The notes: generated from the sequence alone by a model not told the origin. DNA of 7,745 nt from an uncultured Candidatus Melainabacteria bacterium (GCA_937927525.1 CALBDR010000093.1:1-7745), one strand, 5' to 3'. Counted from the stretch's first letter, positions 1 through 6,203 are shown. Numbers and translations: made by a program.

Positions 1-1
1 A

Positions 2-508
2 CATAAGTTAGAACGATATCAACAAGGAGGCATTATTGTTGGTGACAGAATCCGCTTTAAAAAGGATTGTTTAAACTTAGATTATATAAAAACCAGAGCC
101 CAATCGTATCAAGACATCATTAAGTCATGTATGGAGCCAACTTTTGATTTAAACTTAAGAGTAGGAGCAATTAAGTCAATTTATCCAACAACTACTCAAA
201 ATTATACAGCAGGTTCTGAAGCTCCTGATGGAGTTTTCTTAGACATTTATATTGAATATGCTCCGGGATTGTATCGCAATCCTATGACTGTTCCTATTGC
301 TGCAGTTGAAGTAATAGATGATGGTAATAATAGAGGTCCAGTACCAGACAGTCTGAAACGCAAAAATAATATACACGGGCCTGAAGAAGTTCAAGCTCAT
401 CAAAATAATAACGATTCAAAGACAGACGTTAATCTAACAAATCAGAATGTTGTTCTTCCAAACTCAAATAGTTGGAACGATAAAAAACCTGGCGGCGGAA
501 ACTTTTAA
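2..508 (+). CDS. Conserved phage protein of unknown function, 5'-truncated
   Basis: The frame is open from base 2 to a TAA at 506-508, so 168 residues of the C-terminal part are visible and the true start lies upstream of the window. The ATG at 131 is internal: the 43 codons before it read as normal protein (GGIIVGDRIRFKKD and onward), so it should not be taken as the start. The visible part has a beta-rich segment (GVFLDIYIEYAPGLYRNP, ending in VPIAAVEVID), then a motif VPDSLKRKNNIHGPEEV, then a low-complexity Asn-rich tail ending PGGGNF. I recall similar segments from uncharacterised marine T4-like phage proteins but cannot give a function. A disordered Asn/Gly-rich end after a folded domain would suit a virion or scaffold-associated protein, but that is inference. 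It is followed after 45 bases by the 58-aa gene on the same strand. Confidence 0.8.
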   Translation, partial: HKLERYQQGGIIVGDRIRFKKDCLNLDYIKTRAQSYQDIIKSCMEPTFDLNLRVGAIKSIYPTTTQNYTAGSEAPDGVFLDIYIEYAPGLYRNPMTVPIAAVEVIDDGNNRGPVPDSLKRKNNIHGPEEVQAHQNNNDSKTDVNLTNQNVVLPNSNSWNDKKPGGGNF

Positions 509-553
509 GTGGAGTTTTATCAAAAAGTAATATAAAGTACATACATAACGAAC

Positions 554-730
554 ATGTATACCTTTATACGCTTCTATTTTCTAAAATTTTTATCCAGTAT
601 GCTGTATATCATTGGAGATATTTCTTGTAGAATATCAACCGAACTAACAGCAAATCTATATCAGTACACAATGAGAAAGTCCTTTGAAATAGATGAAAAA
701 ATAGGATTTCAAATCTGGAAAGAAAAATAA
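554..730 (+). CDS. Small conserved phage protein, 58 aa
   Basis: This short gene runs from ATG at 554 to TAA at 728-730. An in-frame stop at 533 limits its start. The N-terminal third is hydrophobic and aromatic (FIRFYFLKFLSSMLYIIGDI, about residues 4-23). It is followed by a polar segment with the pattern LYQYTMRKSFEIDEKIG, ending FQIWKEK. Small proteins with this layout (hydrophobic start, an N/I-GDI-S element, a LYQ..M..S..ID-K-G stretch and a Trp-Lys end) recur in marine T4-like phages; this is from memory and not searched. The function is unknown; the N-terminus may associate with membrane. No Shine-Dalgarno is visible. The gene is followed after only 3 bases by the reductase start, so translation of the two is probably coupled. 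It would be missed by a 60-codon cutoff. Confidence 0.75.
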   Translation: MYTFIRFYFLKFLSSMLYIIGDISCRISTELTANLYQYTMRKSFEIDEKIGFQIWKEK

Positions 731-733
731 TTT

Positions 734-2725
734 ATGGAAAATCACAACATATCAACGTTATCAGAATCATTCATCGAAAAATACAAAACATCAGTTCCTC
801 CATGGGGATTTAACGGTTTGGGGTATATTGTATATAAAAGAACATATGCAAGATTAAAACCGAACGGTACAACTGAAGAATGGTGGGAAACGGTAAAGCG
901 TTGTGTGGAAGGAGCTCAAGCAATAGGAGCAGATTATACAAAAGAAGAGATGGAAGAGCTCTACGATTTAATTTTCAACCTGAAATGCAATTATGCTGGA
1001 AGGATGCTTTGGCAACTTGGCACTGATACTGTAGAAAAATATGGAGCTAACAGTCTATTAAACTGTTGGTATGCTTCCATTAACCACCCTAAAGCTTTTT
1101 TATTTTTATTTGAAAACCTAATGCTTGGTGGAGGAGTTGGATATTCAATCCGTAGAGAAGATATCCATGAACTTCCAAAAATTAAAAAGAATGTTATAGT
1201 TGAGCATAAAGCAACAAAAGATGCTGACTTTATTGTTCCAGATTCACGTCAAGGTTGGGTTGCCTTATTAGATAAGGTTTTAGAAGCTTTTTATGAAAAA
1301 GGAAAATCGTTCACATATTCAACAATTATTGTCCGTGGTCACGGAGAGCCTATTAAAGGTTTTGGAGGCACTTCGTCTGGACCTGGAATTCTTATTGAGG
1401 GAATTGAGAAGATAGTCAAAATTTTTCAACAAAGAGAAGGCAAAAAGCTTAGATCAATTGATGTATTGGACATTTGCAATATTATTGGCTCTATTGTTGT
1501 AGCTGGTAACGTTCGAAGAAGTGCAGAAATAGCTTTGGGAGATCCTGACGATTACTTGTACCTGAAAGCAAAAAACTGGGCATCTGGATCAATTCCTAAT
1601 TGGAGAGCAATGTCAAATAATACAATTTATGCTGACAAATTCGAACATATTAGTAACGATGTTTGGAACAATGGTTATGAAGTAGATTCGAAGACAAGTG
1701 TTGCTAAAGGAGAACCTTACGGGTTTTTCAATCTTCCCTTATCACAAAAGTATGGACGTTTAGTCGATGGTCCGATGAAAGATTGTAAAATGTACCCAAC
1801 TGAAGAAGATTCCGTTCAGGGCACAAACCCATGTGGAGAAATTTCACTGTCTCCGTACGAGTGCTGCAACTTATCTGAATTATATCTAAACAATATAACT
1901 TCTAAGGAAGAACTAACGAGATGTGCAATTCTGCTCTACAAGACACAAAAAGCTATTGCTGCAATGCCGTTTATTCACGATGAAACTAATAAAATCGTAA
2001 AAAAGAATATGCGTCTTGGACTTGGGGTAACGGGAGTTTGTCAATCTTTAGATAAGCTTGAATGGTTAGATGATTGTTATAAAGCTCTTCGCAAGTTTGA
2101 TAAAGAATGGTCAAAGCAAAAAGGTTATCCTCAAAGTATTAAATTAACTACAGTTAAACCAAGCGGAACGTTGAGTTTGCTCGGAGGAGCTACTCCAGGC
2201 GTTCATCCCGCCTATTCACAATATTATATACGAAGAGTTAGAATGTCTTCAGCTAGTGAATTAGTGTCTGTTTGCAGAGATATGGGCTATCATGTTGAGT
2301 ATGTTATAGGCTTTGATGGCAAAGAAGATCATAATACAGTTGTTGTTGAATTTCCTTGTTCATCTCCTCAAGGAACTATTCTTGCTCAAAACATGAATGT
2401 AGTTGAGCAACTAGAAATGGTGAAAAAGCTGCAATCTTCATGGTCAGATAATGCGGTGTCGGTTACTGCTTACTACACTCCTGAAGAATTATCTATACTG
2501 AAAGATTGGTTAAAAGAAAATTATGAAAAAGGTATTAAATCCGTTTCTTTCTTGTTAAGAACACAACACGGATTTCAGCAAGCTCCATATGAAGAAATTA
2601 CTGAAGAGCAATATAATAAGCTAATCAAAAAAATAAAACCTCTAACAGCATTAGTTAACAATAATATTGGAGAAGGCTTAATTGATGGATTGGAATGTGA
2701 AGGAGGAGCATGTCCTATTCGCTAA
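734..2725 (+). CDS. nrdJ: Adenosylcobalamin-dependent (class II) ribonucleoside-triphosphate reductase
   Basis: This 663-aa protein converts ribonucleoside triphosphates to deoxy forms using a cobalamin-derived radical, supplying dNTPs for phage DNA synthesis in the cytoplasm. It matches the monomeric RTPR type of Lactobacillus leichmannii. Visible elements are NCWYASI with redox Cys111; GNVRRSAEI at 258-266; the finger-loop motif NPCGEI at 365-370 with thiyl Cys367 and Glu369; PYECCNLSEL with partner Cys378 (11 residues after Cys367, as C408/C419 in RTPR); KPSGTLSLLGGATPGVHP at 475-492; and the C-terminal shuttle pair CEGGACPIR, Cys655 and Cys660, spaced like C731/C736. All five expected cysteines are therefore present. 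The protein is about 75 residues shorter than the 739-aa reference but ends at the same motif, so it is compact rather than truncated. It starts 3 bases after the preceding small gene, with only a weak GGAAAG upstream. No cobalamin riboswitch is seen. Confidence 0.96.
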   Translation: MENHNISTLSESFIEKYKTSVPPWGFNGLGYIVYKRTYARLKPNGTTEEWWETVKRCVEGAQAIGADYTKEEMEELYDLIFNLKCNYAGRMLWQLGTDTVEKYGANSLLNCWYASINHPKAFLFLFENLMLGGGVGYSIRREDIHELPKIKKNVIVEHKATKDADFIVPDSRQGWVALLDKVLEAFYEKGKSFTYSTIIVRGHGEPIKGFGGTSSGPGILIEGIEKIVKIFQQREGKKLRSIDVLDICNIIGSIVVAGNVRRSAEIALGDPDDYLYLKAKNWASGSIPNWRAMSNNTIYADKFEHISNDVWNNGYEVDSKTSVAKGEPYGFFNLPLSQKYGRLVDGPMKDCKMYPTEEDSVQGTNPCGEISLSPYECCNLSELYLNNITSKEELTRCAILLYKTQKAIAAMPFIHDETNKIVKKNMRLGLGVTGVCQSLDKLEWLDDCYKALRKFDKEWSKQKGYPQSIKLTTVKPSGTLSLLGGATPGVHPAYSQYYIRRVRMSSASELVSVCRDMGYHVEYVIGFDGKEDHNTVVVEFPCSSPQGTILAQNMNVVEQLEMVKKLQSSWSDNAVSVTAYYTPEELSILKDWLKENYEKGIKSVSFLLRTQHGFQQAPYEEITEEQYNKLIKKIKPLTALVNNNIGEGLIDGLECEGGACPIR

Positions 2726-2768
2726 ATGAAATTTAGCAATTACAACAATTCCAATTTTACAAAAAAAA

Positions 2769-2776
2769 TATAAATA
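2769..2776 (+). promoter_or_regulatory. T4-type late promoter (TATAAATA)
   Basis: An exact match to the T4 late promoter core recognised by the gp55 sigma factor. No -35 element is expected for this class. It lies 43 bases after the reductase stop and 62 bases before the ATG of the 33-aa gene, predicting a transcript start near 2784 and a leader of about 55 bases. It is the only exact copy I found on either strand. The octamer could arise by chance in such AT-rich DNA, but its position in a gap, ahead of a strong ribosome site and a terminator, supports it. Confidence 0.6.
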
Positions 2777-2801
2777 ATATACGTTATCGAGGTTGTCTCT
2801 A

Positions 2802-2826
2802 TACAAAAACCATACAGGTTTTTGTA
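2802..2826 (+). promoter_or_regulatory. Leader hairpin abutting the Shine-Dalgarno of the 33-aa gene
   Basis: A perfect 10-bp stem (TACAAAAACC with GGTTTTTGTA) encloses a 5-base loop (ATACA). Its last base is the first A of the AAAGGAGA ribosome site at 2826-2833. It has no U-run after it, so it is not a terminator. The likely roles are to protect the transcript's 5' end or to control access to the ribosome site; this is inference from position. Confidence 0.55.
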
Positions 2827-2838
2827 AAGGAGATAAAT

Positions 2839-2940
2839 ATGATAACACTAGCAACAACAATAATGTCATTTAGTTTATTTCTAATGTTTGTAAGCTATTT
2901 GGCAATTCTCACAGAATTGTTTCGTAGTACCACTCAGTAG
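2839..2940 (+). CDS. Single-pass membrane peptide, 33 aa
   Basis: The gene runs from ATG at 2839 to TAG at 2938-2940. The start is fixed by a strong Shine-Dalgarno, AAAGGAGA at 2826-2833, 5 bases upstream, the best such site in the window. The peptide is almost entirely one hydrophobic helix (about residues 2-25, including TIMSFSLFLMFVSYLAIL) followed by a short polar tail with one Arg (TELFRSTTQ), so it should insert in the membrane. It has its own late promoter upstream and its own terminator downstream, forming a complete single-gene unit. I do not recognise a family. Small late phage membrane peptides include lysis accessory, holin-regulating and superinfection-exclusion proteins, but nothing in the sequence chooses among these. 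Its small size leaves some doubt, but the flanking signals make it more credible than a random short frame. Confidence 0.65.
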   Translation: MITLATTIMSFSLFLMFVSYLAILTELFRSTTQ

Positions 2941-2979
2941 TTAATGGTATTAAGTAACAAATTTGATTGAGTCGAACCC

Positions 2980-3019
2980 GCACCCCTTAAAGCTACCAAC
3001 TTTAGGGGGTGCACTTTTT
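2980..3019 (+). terminator. Rho-independent terminator after the 33-aa gene
   Basis: A 13-bp stem pairs GCACCCCTTAAAG (2980-2992) with CTTTAGGGGGTGC (3000-3012), with one T-G wobble. The loop is 7 bases (CTACCAA), and a T-run at 3015-3019 follows. The GC-rich lower stem stands out against the AT-rich surroundings. It would end the transcript begun at the late promoter near 2769. On the minus strand no U-run follows, so it should act only in the plus direction. Confidence 0.85.
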
Positions 3020-3029
3020 AGTTGAAATA

Positions 3030-3035
3030 TATAAT
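3030..3035 (+). promoter_or_regulatory. Candidate promoter element (TATAAT) for the 71-aa gene
   Basis: A perfect -10 hexamer lies within TATATAATA, just after the preceding terminator and 39 bases before the ATG at 3075. No good -35 is placed at 16-18 bases, so it may be a relaxed late promoter (compare TATAAATA) rather than a host-type one. A gene that follows a terminator needs its own promoter, which supports a site here, but chance matches are common in AT-rich DNA. Confidence 0.35.
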
Positions 3036-3074
3036 AAAAACTTTTAAATATTTTCAGAAAGGAGAAATACACAC

Positions 3075-3290
3075 ATGCCCAAAAATGCCTACGAAATTCG
3101 TTTAGATGTTCTTGGAATGGCCCATAGTGATATGAATCAAAAGTTTGTTGAAAAACTAAATTTTCATAGAACTGTAAATGAACAGGGTCAATACGTTAAT
3201 CCATCGGAAGAAACAATCGAAAAATTGTTTCCTAAGACGTCAGAGATTATTGCAAGAGCAGAAGAATTATACAAGTTTGTTGAACAGTAA
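3075..3290 (+). CDS. Conserved hypothetical phage protein, 71 aa
   Basis: This small soluble protein begins at ATG 3075 behind a clear AAAGGAGA ribosome site (3058-3065), 9 bases away. It has an N-terminal segment PKNAYEIRLDVLGMAHSDM, a variable polar middle, and a C-terminal segment FPKTSEIIARAEELYKFVEQ that should be helical. This combination (YEIR.DVL.MA at the front, FP-T-EII-AEELY-FV at the back) is one I recall from uncharacterised cyanophage and pelagiphage proteins, so it is probably a conserved phage gene rather than a chance frame. No enzymatic motif, signal peptide or membrane segment is visible, and the function is unknown. It sits alone between two terminators, so it is probably its own transcription unit. 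Confidence 0.85.
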   Translation: MPKNAYEIRLDVLGMAHSDMNQKFVEKLNFHRTVNEQGQYVNPSEETIEKLFPKTSEIIARAEELYKFVEQ

Positions 3291-3305
3291 TATACAAACT
3301 ATAAC

Positions 3306-3338
3306 AAAAAAGGGTCCTTTTAAAGGGACCCTTTTTTT
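3306..3338. terminator. Bidirectional terminator between convergent genes
   Basis: AAAAAAGGGTCC (3306-3317) pairs with GGGACCCTTTTTTT (3325-3338). The pairing extends inward through a G-T wobble to leave a loop of about 4 bases. It has a T-run on the plus strand and, because of the A-run at its left edge, a matching T-run on the minus strand. It lies 15 bases after the plus-strand 71-aa gene and 19 bases after the end of the minus-strand 62-aa gene, so it can end both convergent transcripts. Confidence 0.92.
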
Positions 3339-3357
3339 GTATTTATTACTGAATAAG

Positions 3358-3546
3358 TTAACCTAAAAACCATTCTTTAAGTTTCTCTAAAAACGTCTTG
3401 GGTTGTTTAGAGCACGATTCAACATTTAAATAGGATTCTGTTTCAGAAGTAGTTTCGGTTTTCTGTGCTGTAGATTTAGCAGCTTTCTTTTTAGCAACTC
3501 TTTTTTTAGTTGAAGTAGTACTAGTTTTTTTTGTTTTAGTTTTCAT
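3358..3546 (-). CDS. Small lysine-rich protein, 62 aa, histone-H1-like N-terminus
   Basis: This is the last gene of the minus-strand operon, 23 bases after the 80-aa gene. Residues 1-30 hold 11 Lys and one Arg, with no acidic residue, in a Thr/Ser/Ala-rich context (TKKRVAKKKAAKS at 13-25). This resembles the disordered basic tails of histone H1-like and other small DNA-binding proteins. Residues 31-43 are acidic and polar (four Glu). The C-terminus KTFLEKLKEWFLG (50-62) should form a short amphipathic helix. Binding to DNA or another polyanion is an inference from composition only. With late genes as neighbours, a role with packaged or packaging DNA is possible. Low-complexity, Lys-rich frames also arise in AT-rich DNA, but operon position and a clean stop before the terminator favour a real gene. 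A TATAAGTA on the minus strand (3559-3566) is too close to the ATG to be a convincing promoter. Confidence 0.7.
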   Translation of the reverse strand: MKTKTKKTSTTSTKKRVAKKKAAKSTAQKTETTSETESYLNVESCSKQPKTFLEKLKEWFLG

Positions 3547-3569
3547 AAATGTATACTTTACTTATAATA

Positions 3570-3812
3570 TTAACTAAAAAATTTTACGTTAATAACACCT
3601 TGTCCGTTTGCAAGCCTCGCCAAACTAAAGGTTTGAATGTCTTGAGTTTGCTTTCCTTCTGGAAGGACAACAAACGGAGAATCAGCTGATATAACCAAAT
3701 CAAAAAAAGTTTCTATTTCAGATGCACTAATAGTTGAGCGAGCCATACTAAAAGGCTGTGATACTGATTGTGTTCTTGGTTCTGAAGGTTGCAGTTGTAT
3801 AGAATTTGGCAT
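3570..3812 (-). CDS. Hypothetical protein, 80 aa, in putative virion operon
   Basis: It starts at ATG 3812, 16 bases after the stop of the 143-aa gene and on the same strand. The first 25 residues are polar and probably disordered (Gln/Ser/Pro-rich). A helix-like segment follows (STISASEIETFFDLVIS, 27-43), then short hydrophobic strands (PFVVLPEG, 46-53; QTFSLARL, 59-66; GVINVKFFS, 72-80). There is no catalytic motif, signal peptide or membrane segment. I do not recognise a family. Its size, position and compact beta-rich C-terminus would suit a small virion or assembly component, but this is guilt by association. No Shine-Dalgarno is visible. Confidence 0.75.
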   Translation of the reverse strand: MPNSIQLQPSEPRTQSVSQPFSMARSTISASEIETFFDLVISADSPFVVLPEGKQTQDIQTFSLARLANGQGVINVKFFS

Positions 3813-3828
3813 ATGTTATTAAATGTTG

Positions 3829-4260
3829 TTATAGTTTATAAACAAACGCTGATCCATATTCTAAAGTTAGTGAAGTTATAGGTCCGTTAAAAGTGAAATT
3901 AATAGGTAGTTCAAATGCTGTTAACTGTCCGACTGTAGACGAACTTGCTGTTATTTGCGATATTTTAGCTGCAGACACAATTTGAACTGACGTATATGGT
4001 CCAGTTGATGCAGTTTCACCTCCTACAATAAAATCAAATCCGTGCTGTCCGAGTTGAGCTTTAAGAAGATTTTCTACATCTTCTACATTCATATTTAAAT
4101 TGTTTGATGATAAAGAAACAGACATGTCTGATGCATTCGTTAAGTAAACTGCTCTTGCATATAAAGGTCTATTTGCTCCCTCAGCTTTAATCCATGAAAA
4201 TGTTTCTCCAATTCCAAAGTTTGGTGGAGAGCTAGAAACAACGTTTGTTAATGTAGCCAT
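3829..4260 (-). CDS. Hypothetical beta-rich protein, 143 aa, probable virion-associated
   Basis: I place the start at the ATG at 4260 (MATLTNVV), not at an in-frame TTG at 4275 that would overlap the previous gene. The ATG sits 4 bases after the upstream TAA, exactly the spacing at the junction one gene earlier. The protein is rich in Ser/Thr/Asn and alternating hydrophobic residues, with predicted strands such as LYARAVYLT, MSVSLSS, SVQIVSAA, LPINFTF and SLTLEYGSAFVYKL. It has one helix-like stretch near residues 59-69 (VEDVENLLKAQ). It has no Cys, no signal peptide and no enzyme motif. The composition resembles phage surface or decoration proteins, and it follows the propeller-repeat protein in the same operon, so the two may act in one structure. 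I do not recognise a specific family. Confidence 0.8.
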   Translation of the reverse strand: MATLTNVVSSSPPNFGIGETFSWIKAEGANRPLYARAVYLTNASDMSVSLSSNNLNMNVEDVENLLKAQLGQHGFDFIVGGETASTGPYTSVQIVSAAKISQITASSSTVGQLTAFELPINFTFNGPITSLTLEYGSAFVYKL

Positions 4261-4264
4261 ACTA

Positions 4265-6199
4265 TTATTTATCAAAATTTACAGAATAACCCAGAACATA
4301 AATATTACCAGTATACGTATCTTGATTTCCGCCAGGTCTTTTAATTAAAAACCTACACATATGTCCTTTTGTTAATGGATATCTGCTTATTACATCCTGA
4401 GGAATAGTTAATACATTTATAGACTTAAATGGGTAAAATGATTTAATATCAATAGTTTGATATTCGTTGTTATTAATATTTGGAATGTTTCCGGGTGAAA
4501 TAATCTCAGCTATAATATCCAGTCGTATTGTAGGGGTTGTCTGTAGTAAAGTTGTAGGATTTAGCTTACATAAACTTGCTCTAGTTTGAGAGTTTACATA
4601 AGTAAAATTTCCACCAATAATAACACCATCTGTTTGAAGGTGCAGTGCTTTATTTAAAATAGTAGGCATCATGTTTAATGACGGAAACCATTCAAGTAAA
4701 ATATTCTCGTCTCCGTTTAAGCTTGCTGAATAGCTAACTGGTTGCTCATTTACGGTAGTAAAACTGCCATAACAATAAACAACAGGTATGTCTTGAATGA
4801 TTGTAGACTTTATAGATGATACATGACCGTTAAGTAGAGGTTTCCAATTAGAAATAAATTCAGGAACAGCTCCTTCTATGTTGAGCTTAAAAAGATTTTG
4901 AATGTCTTTTCCTGAAACTATATTTCTGGAAGGTTTATTGTAGAGTCCTTGATGGAGATTGTATTCTGAAAAAGATCCTCCAACGTATAATGTATTGTTT
5001 TGTACTTCAAAAGCATACACAGGTCCATTAACAATTGGTTGCCATTCTTCAACTAATAAATCACCTGTAAGTTTTAGTAGATTCTTGTTAACAATAGTTC
5101 TGTTTTTTACAATTAGAAAATCCCCTCCTACATATAAAGAGTTATTAGAATAATCTATTGTATTAATCTTAGCTTCATTAAAGAAAAGCTGATTTATATA
5201 GTTATAAAAAACCGTGTTATCAGCCAGTGTTGCATTAGGATCTGTGTTTATATAATCCAGTGATATTCGTGCTAGACCGTTTGTATAATACTTCGGTATG
5301 TTCAGATCCATGCCAGTAGATCCAACGTTTATAAAATCAAACTCTCCTCCAATATAAGCCTGATCGTCAACAATGTGAATATCATTTACAACGCCGTTTA
5401 CATAATAAGGATGTATAATTGAATTTTTTGTGTCGATAATTACTAAACCACAACCGTTAGTAAGACTTTTAAAACTGCCTCCAATAAGAACATAATCTTC
5501 ATACGTCTTGATTACATTTACTCTTTCATTAGGATTTTGTTTGAATAATCCTCCATTCTCATTTAAAATATCAGCTGACAAGCTTCCTATAAAATTGTTT
5601 GAACTGACTTCTGATCCTCCTGACAAGTTAATAACAGCAAACAATGAGCGGTCTGAATTACCAACTGTTGTAAACGAACCTCCTACATAAAGTATGTTAT
5701 CAACTTGATGTATTGCTGTTACTTCTCCGTTAAACCCTAACTCTCCTAATTGCTGTAATGAAGCTGAACTATTCAAAGGAAATACTGTTGAATTATACGA
5801 TCCAGATGCAGTCCAATATAAAGAAACTGTTGGAATATTTTGACTTAAAATTGGAACAGTAAATGAAGCTGTCGGTTTTGCTGCATCTTGTTGCTGGGTG
5901 TGTCTAAAAAGGGTTGCTGGAATAGTTACATTGTCGTCTTGAGTTACTAATGTAGACTCTGCATGTAGCAAGTAGTCGAATGTTTTTTCAAAGTATAAAG
6001 AATTATTTGGAGTAAAAGAAATTATTGGCTTATATTGTTGATTGTACTCTCTATTAATAATAGTTCCGTATGTTTCGTTAAAAGAAGGATTATTAAATTG
6101 TTGTAGATCTAAAGAAGAAAAATTAGAATTTATAGTTAAAAGAGAATCTCCTATACATTCAGTATCTAGAATCTCTTTAATATATTTTGAATTTGTCAT
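4265..6199 (-). CDS. Propeller-repeat protein, 644 aa; probable virion or host-contact protein
   Basis: The N-terminus has CIGDSLLTINSNFSSLD at 15-31, a motif I recall at the start of marine-phage structural proteins. The core carries seven copies of a hydrophobic-GG-x-F strand signature: LYVGGSF 170, VLIGGSF 237, AYIGGEF 281, LYVGGDF 355, LYVGGSF 404, VYCYGSF 474 (first G lost) and VIIGGNF 526. Several are followed by a polar turn such as TTVGNSD or TYVNSQT. This is the pattern of delta-60/Kelch-like beta-propeller repeats, and seven copies would fit one seven-bladed propeller. Residues from about 555 to 644 form a separate C-terminal domain (TPTIRLDIIAEI and onward, ending YVLGYSVNFDK). There is no signal peptide or membrane segment. 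A tail or capsid surface role in binding host glycans or proteins is inferred. The start ATG lies 4 bases after the upstream stop, indicating coupled translation. Confidence 0.88.
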   Translation of the reverse strand: MTNSKYIKEILDTECIGDSLLTINSNFSSLDLQQFNNPSFNETYGTIINREYNQQYKPIISFTPNNSLYFEKTFDYLLHAESTLVTQDDNVTIPATLFRHTQQQDAAKPTASFTVPILSQNIPTVSLYWTASGSYNSTVFPLNSSASLQQLGELGFNGEVTAIHQVDNILYVGGSFTTVGNSDRSLFAVINLSGGSEVSSNNFIGSLSADILNENGGLFKQNPNERVNVIKTYEDYVLIGGSFKSLTNGCGLVIIDTKNSIIHPYYVNGVVNDIHIVDDQAYIGGEFDFINVGSTGMDLNIPKYYTNGLARISLDYINTDPNATLADNTVFYNYINQLFFNEAKINTIDYSNNSLYVGGDFLIVKNRTIVNKNLLKLTGDLLVEEWQPIVNGPVYAFEVQNNTLYVGGSFSEYNLHQGLYNKPSRNIVSGKDIQNLFKLNIEGAVPEFISNWKPLLNGHVSSIKSTIIQDIPVVYCYGSFTTVNEQPVSYSASLNGDENILLEWFPSLNMMPTILNKALHLQTDGVIIGGNFTYVNSQTRASLCKLNPTTLLQTTPTIRLDIIAEIISPGNIPNINNNEYQTIDIKSFYPFKSINVLTIPQDVISRYPLTKGHMCRFLIKRPGGNQDTYTGNIYVLGYSVNFDK

Positions 6200-6203
6200 A
6201 AGA

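Noticed and set aside
131..508. A complete 125-aa gene starting at ATG 131
   Set aside because: The frame stays open and protein-like back to base 2, so this ATG is internal to a gene that starts before the window.
531..538. TATAAAGT as a late promoter for the 58-aa gene and reductase
   Set aside because: Two mismatches to TATAAATA and no other supporting element; common by chance in this AT-rich DNA.
2721..2737. Inverted repeat GCTAAAT-GAA-ATTTAGC over the reductase stop
   Set aside because: A 7-bp AT-rich stem with a 3-base loop and no T-run; too weak to call a terminator.
2726..2773. 15-codon frame (MKFSNYNNSNFTKKI) just after the reductase stop
   Set aside because: It is too short to support, lacks a ribosome site, and its stop lies inside the late promoter.
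2678..2869. Minus-strand 63-codon frame with hydrophobic Leu-rich start
   Set aside because: It overlaps the reductase end, the late promoter and the 33-aa gene in antisense, has no ribosome site, and its Leu run is the complement of AAC/ACA-rich coding sequence.
3178..3366. Plus-strand 62-codon frame overlapping the 71-aa gene
   Set aside because: It is out of frame with a well-supported gene and reads straight through the bidirectional terminator.
4261..4275. TTG start at 4275 giving a 148-aa version of the 143-aa protein
   Set aside because: It would overlap the preceding gene; the ATG at 4260 has the same 4-base spacing from the upstream stop as the neighbouring junction.
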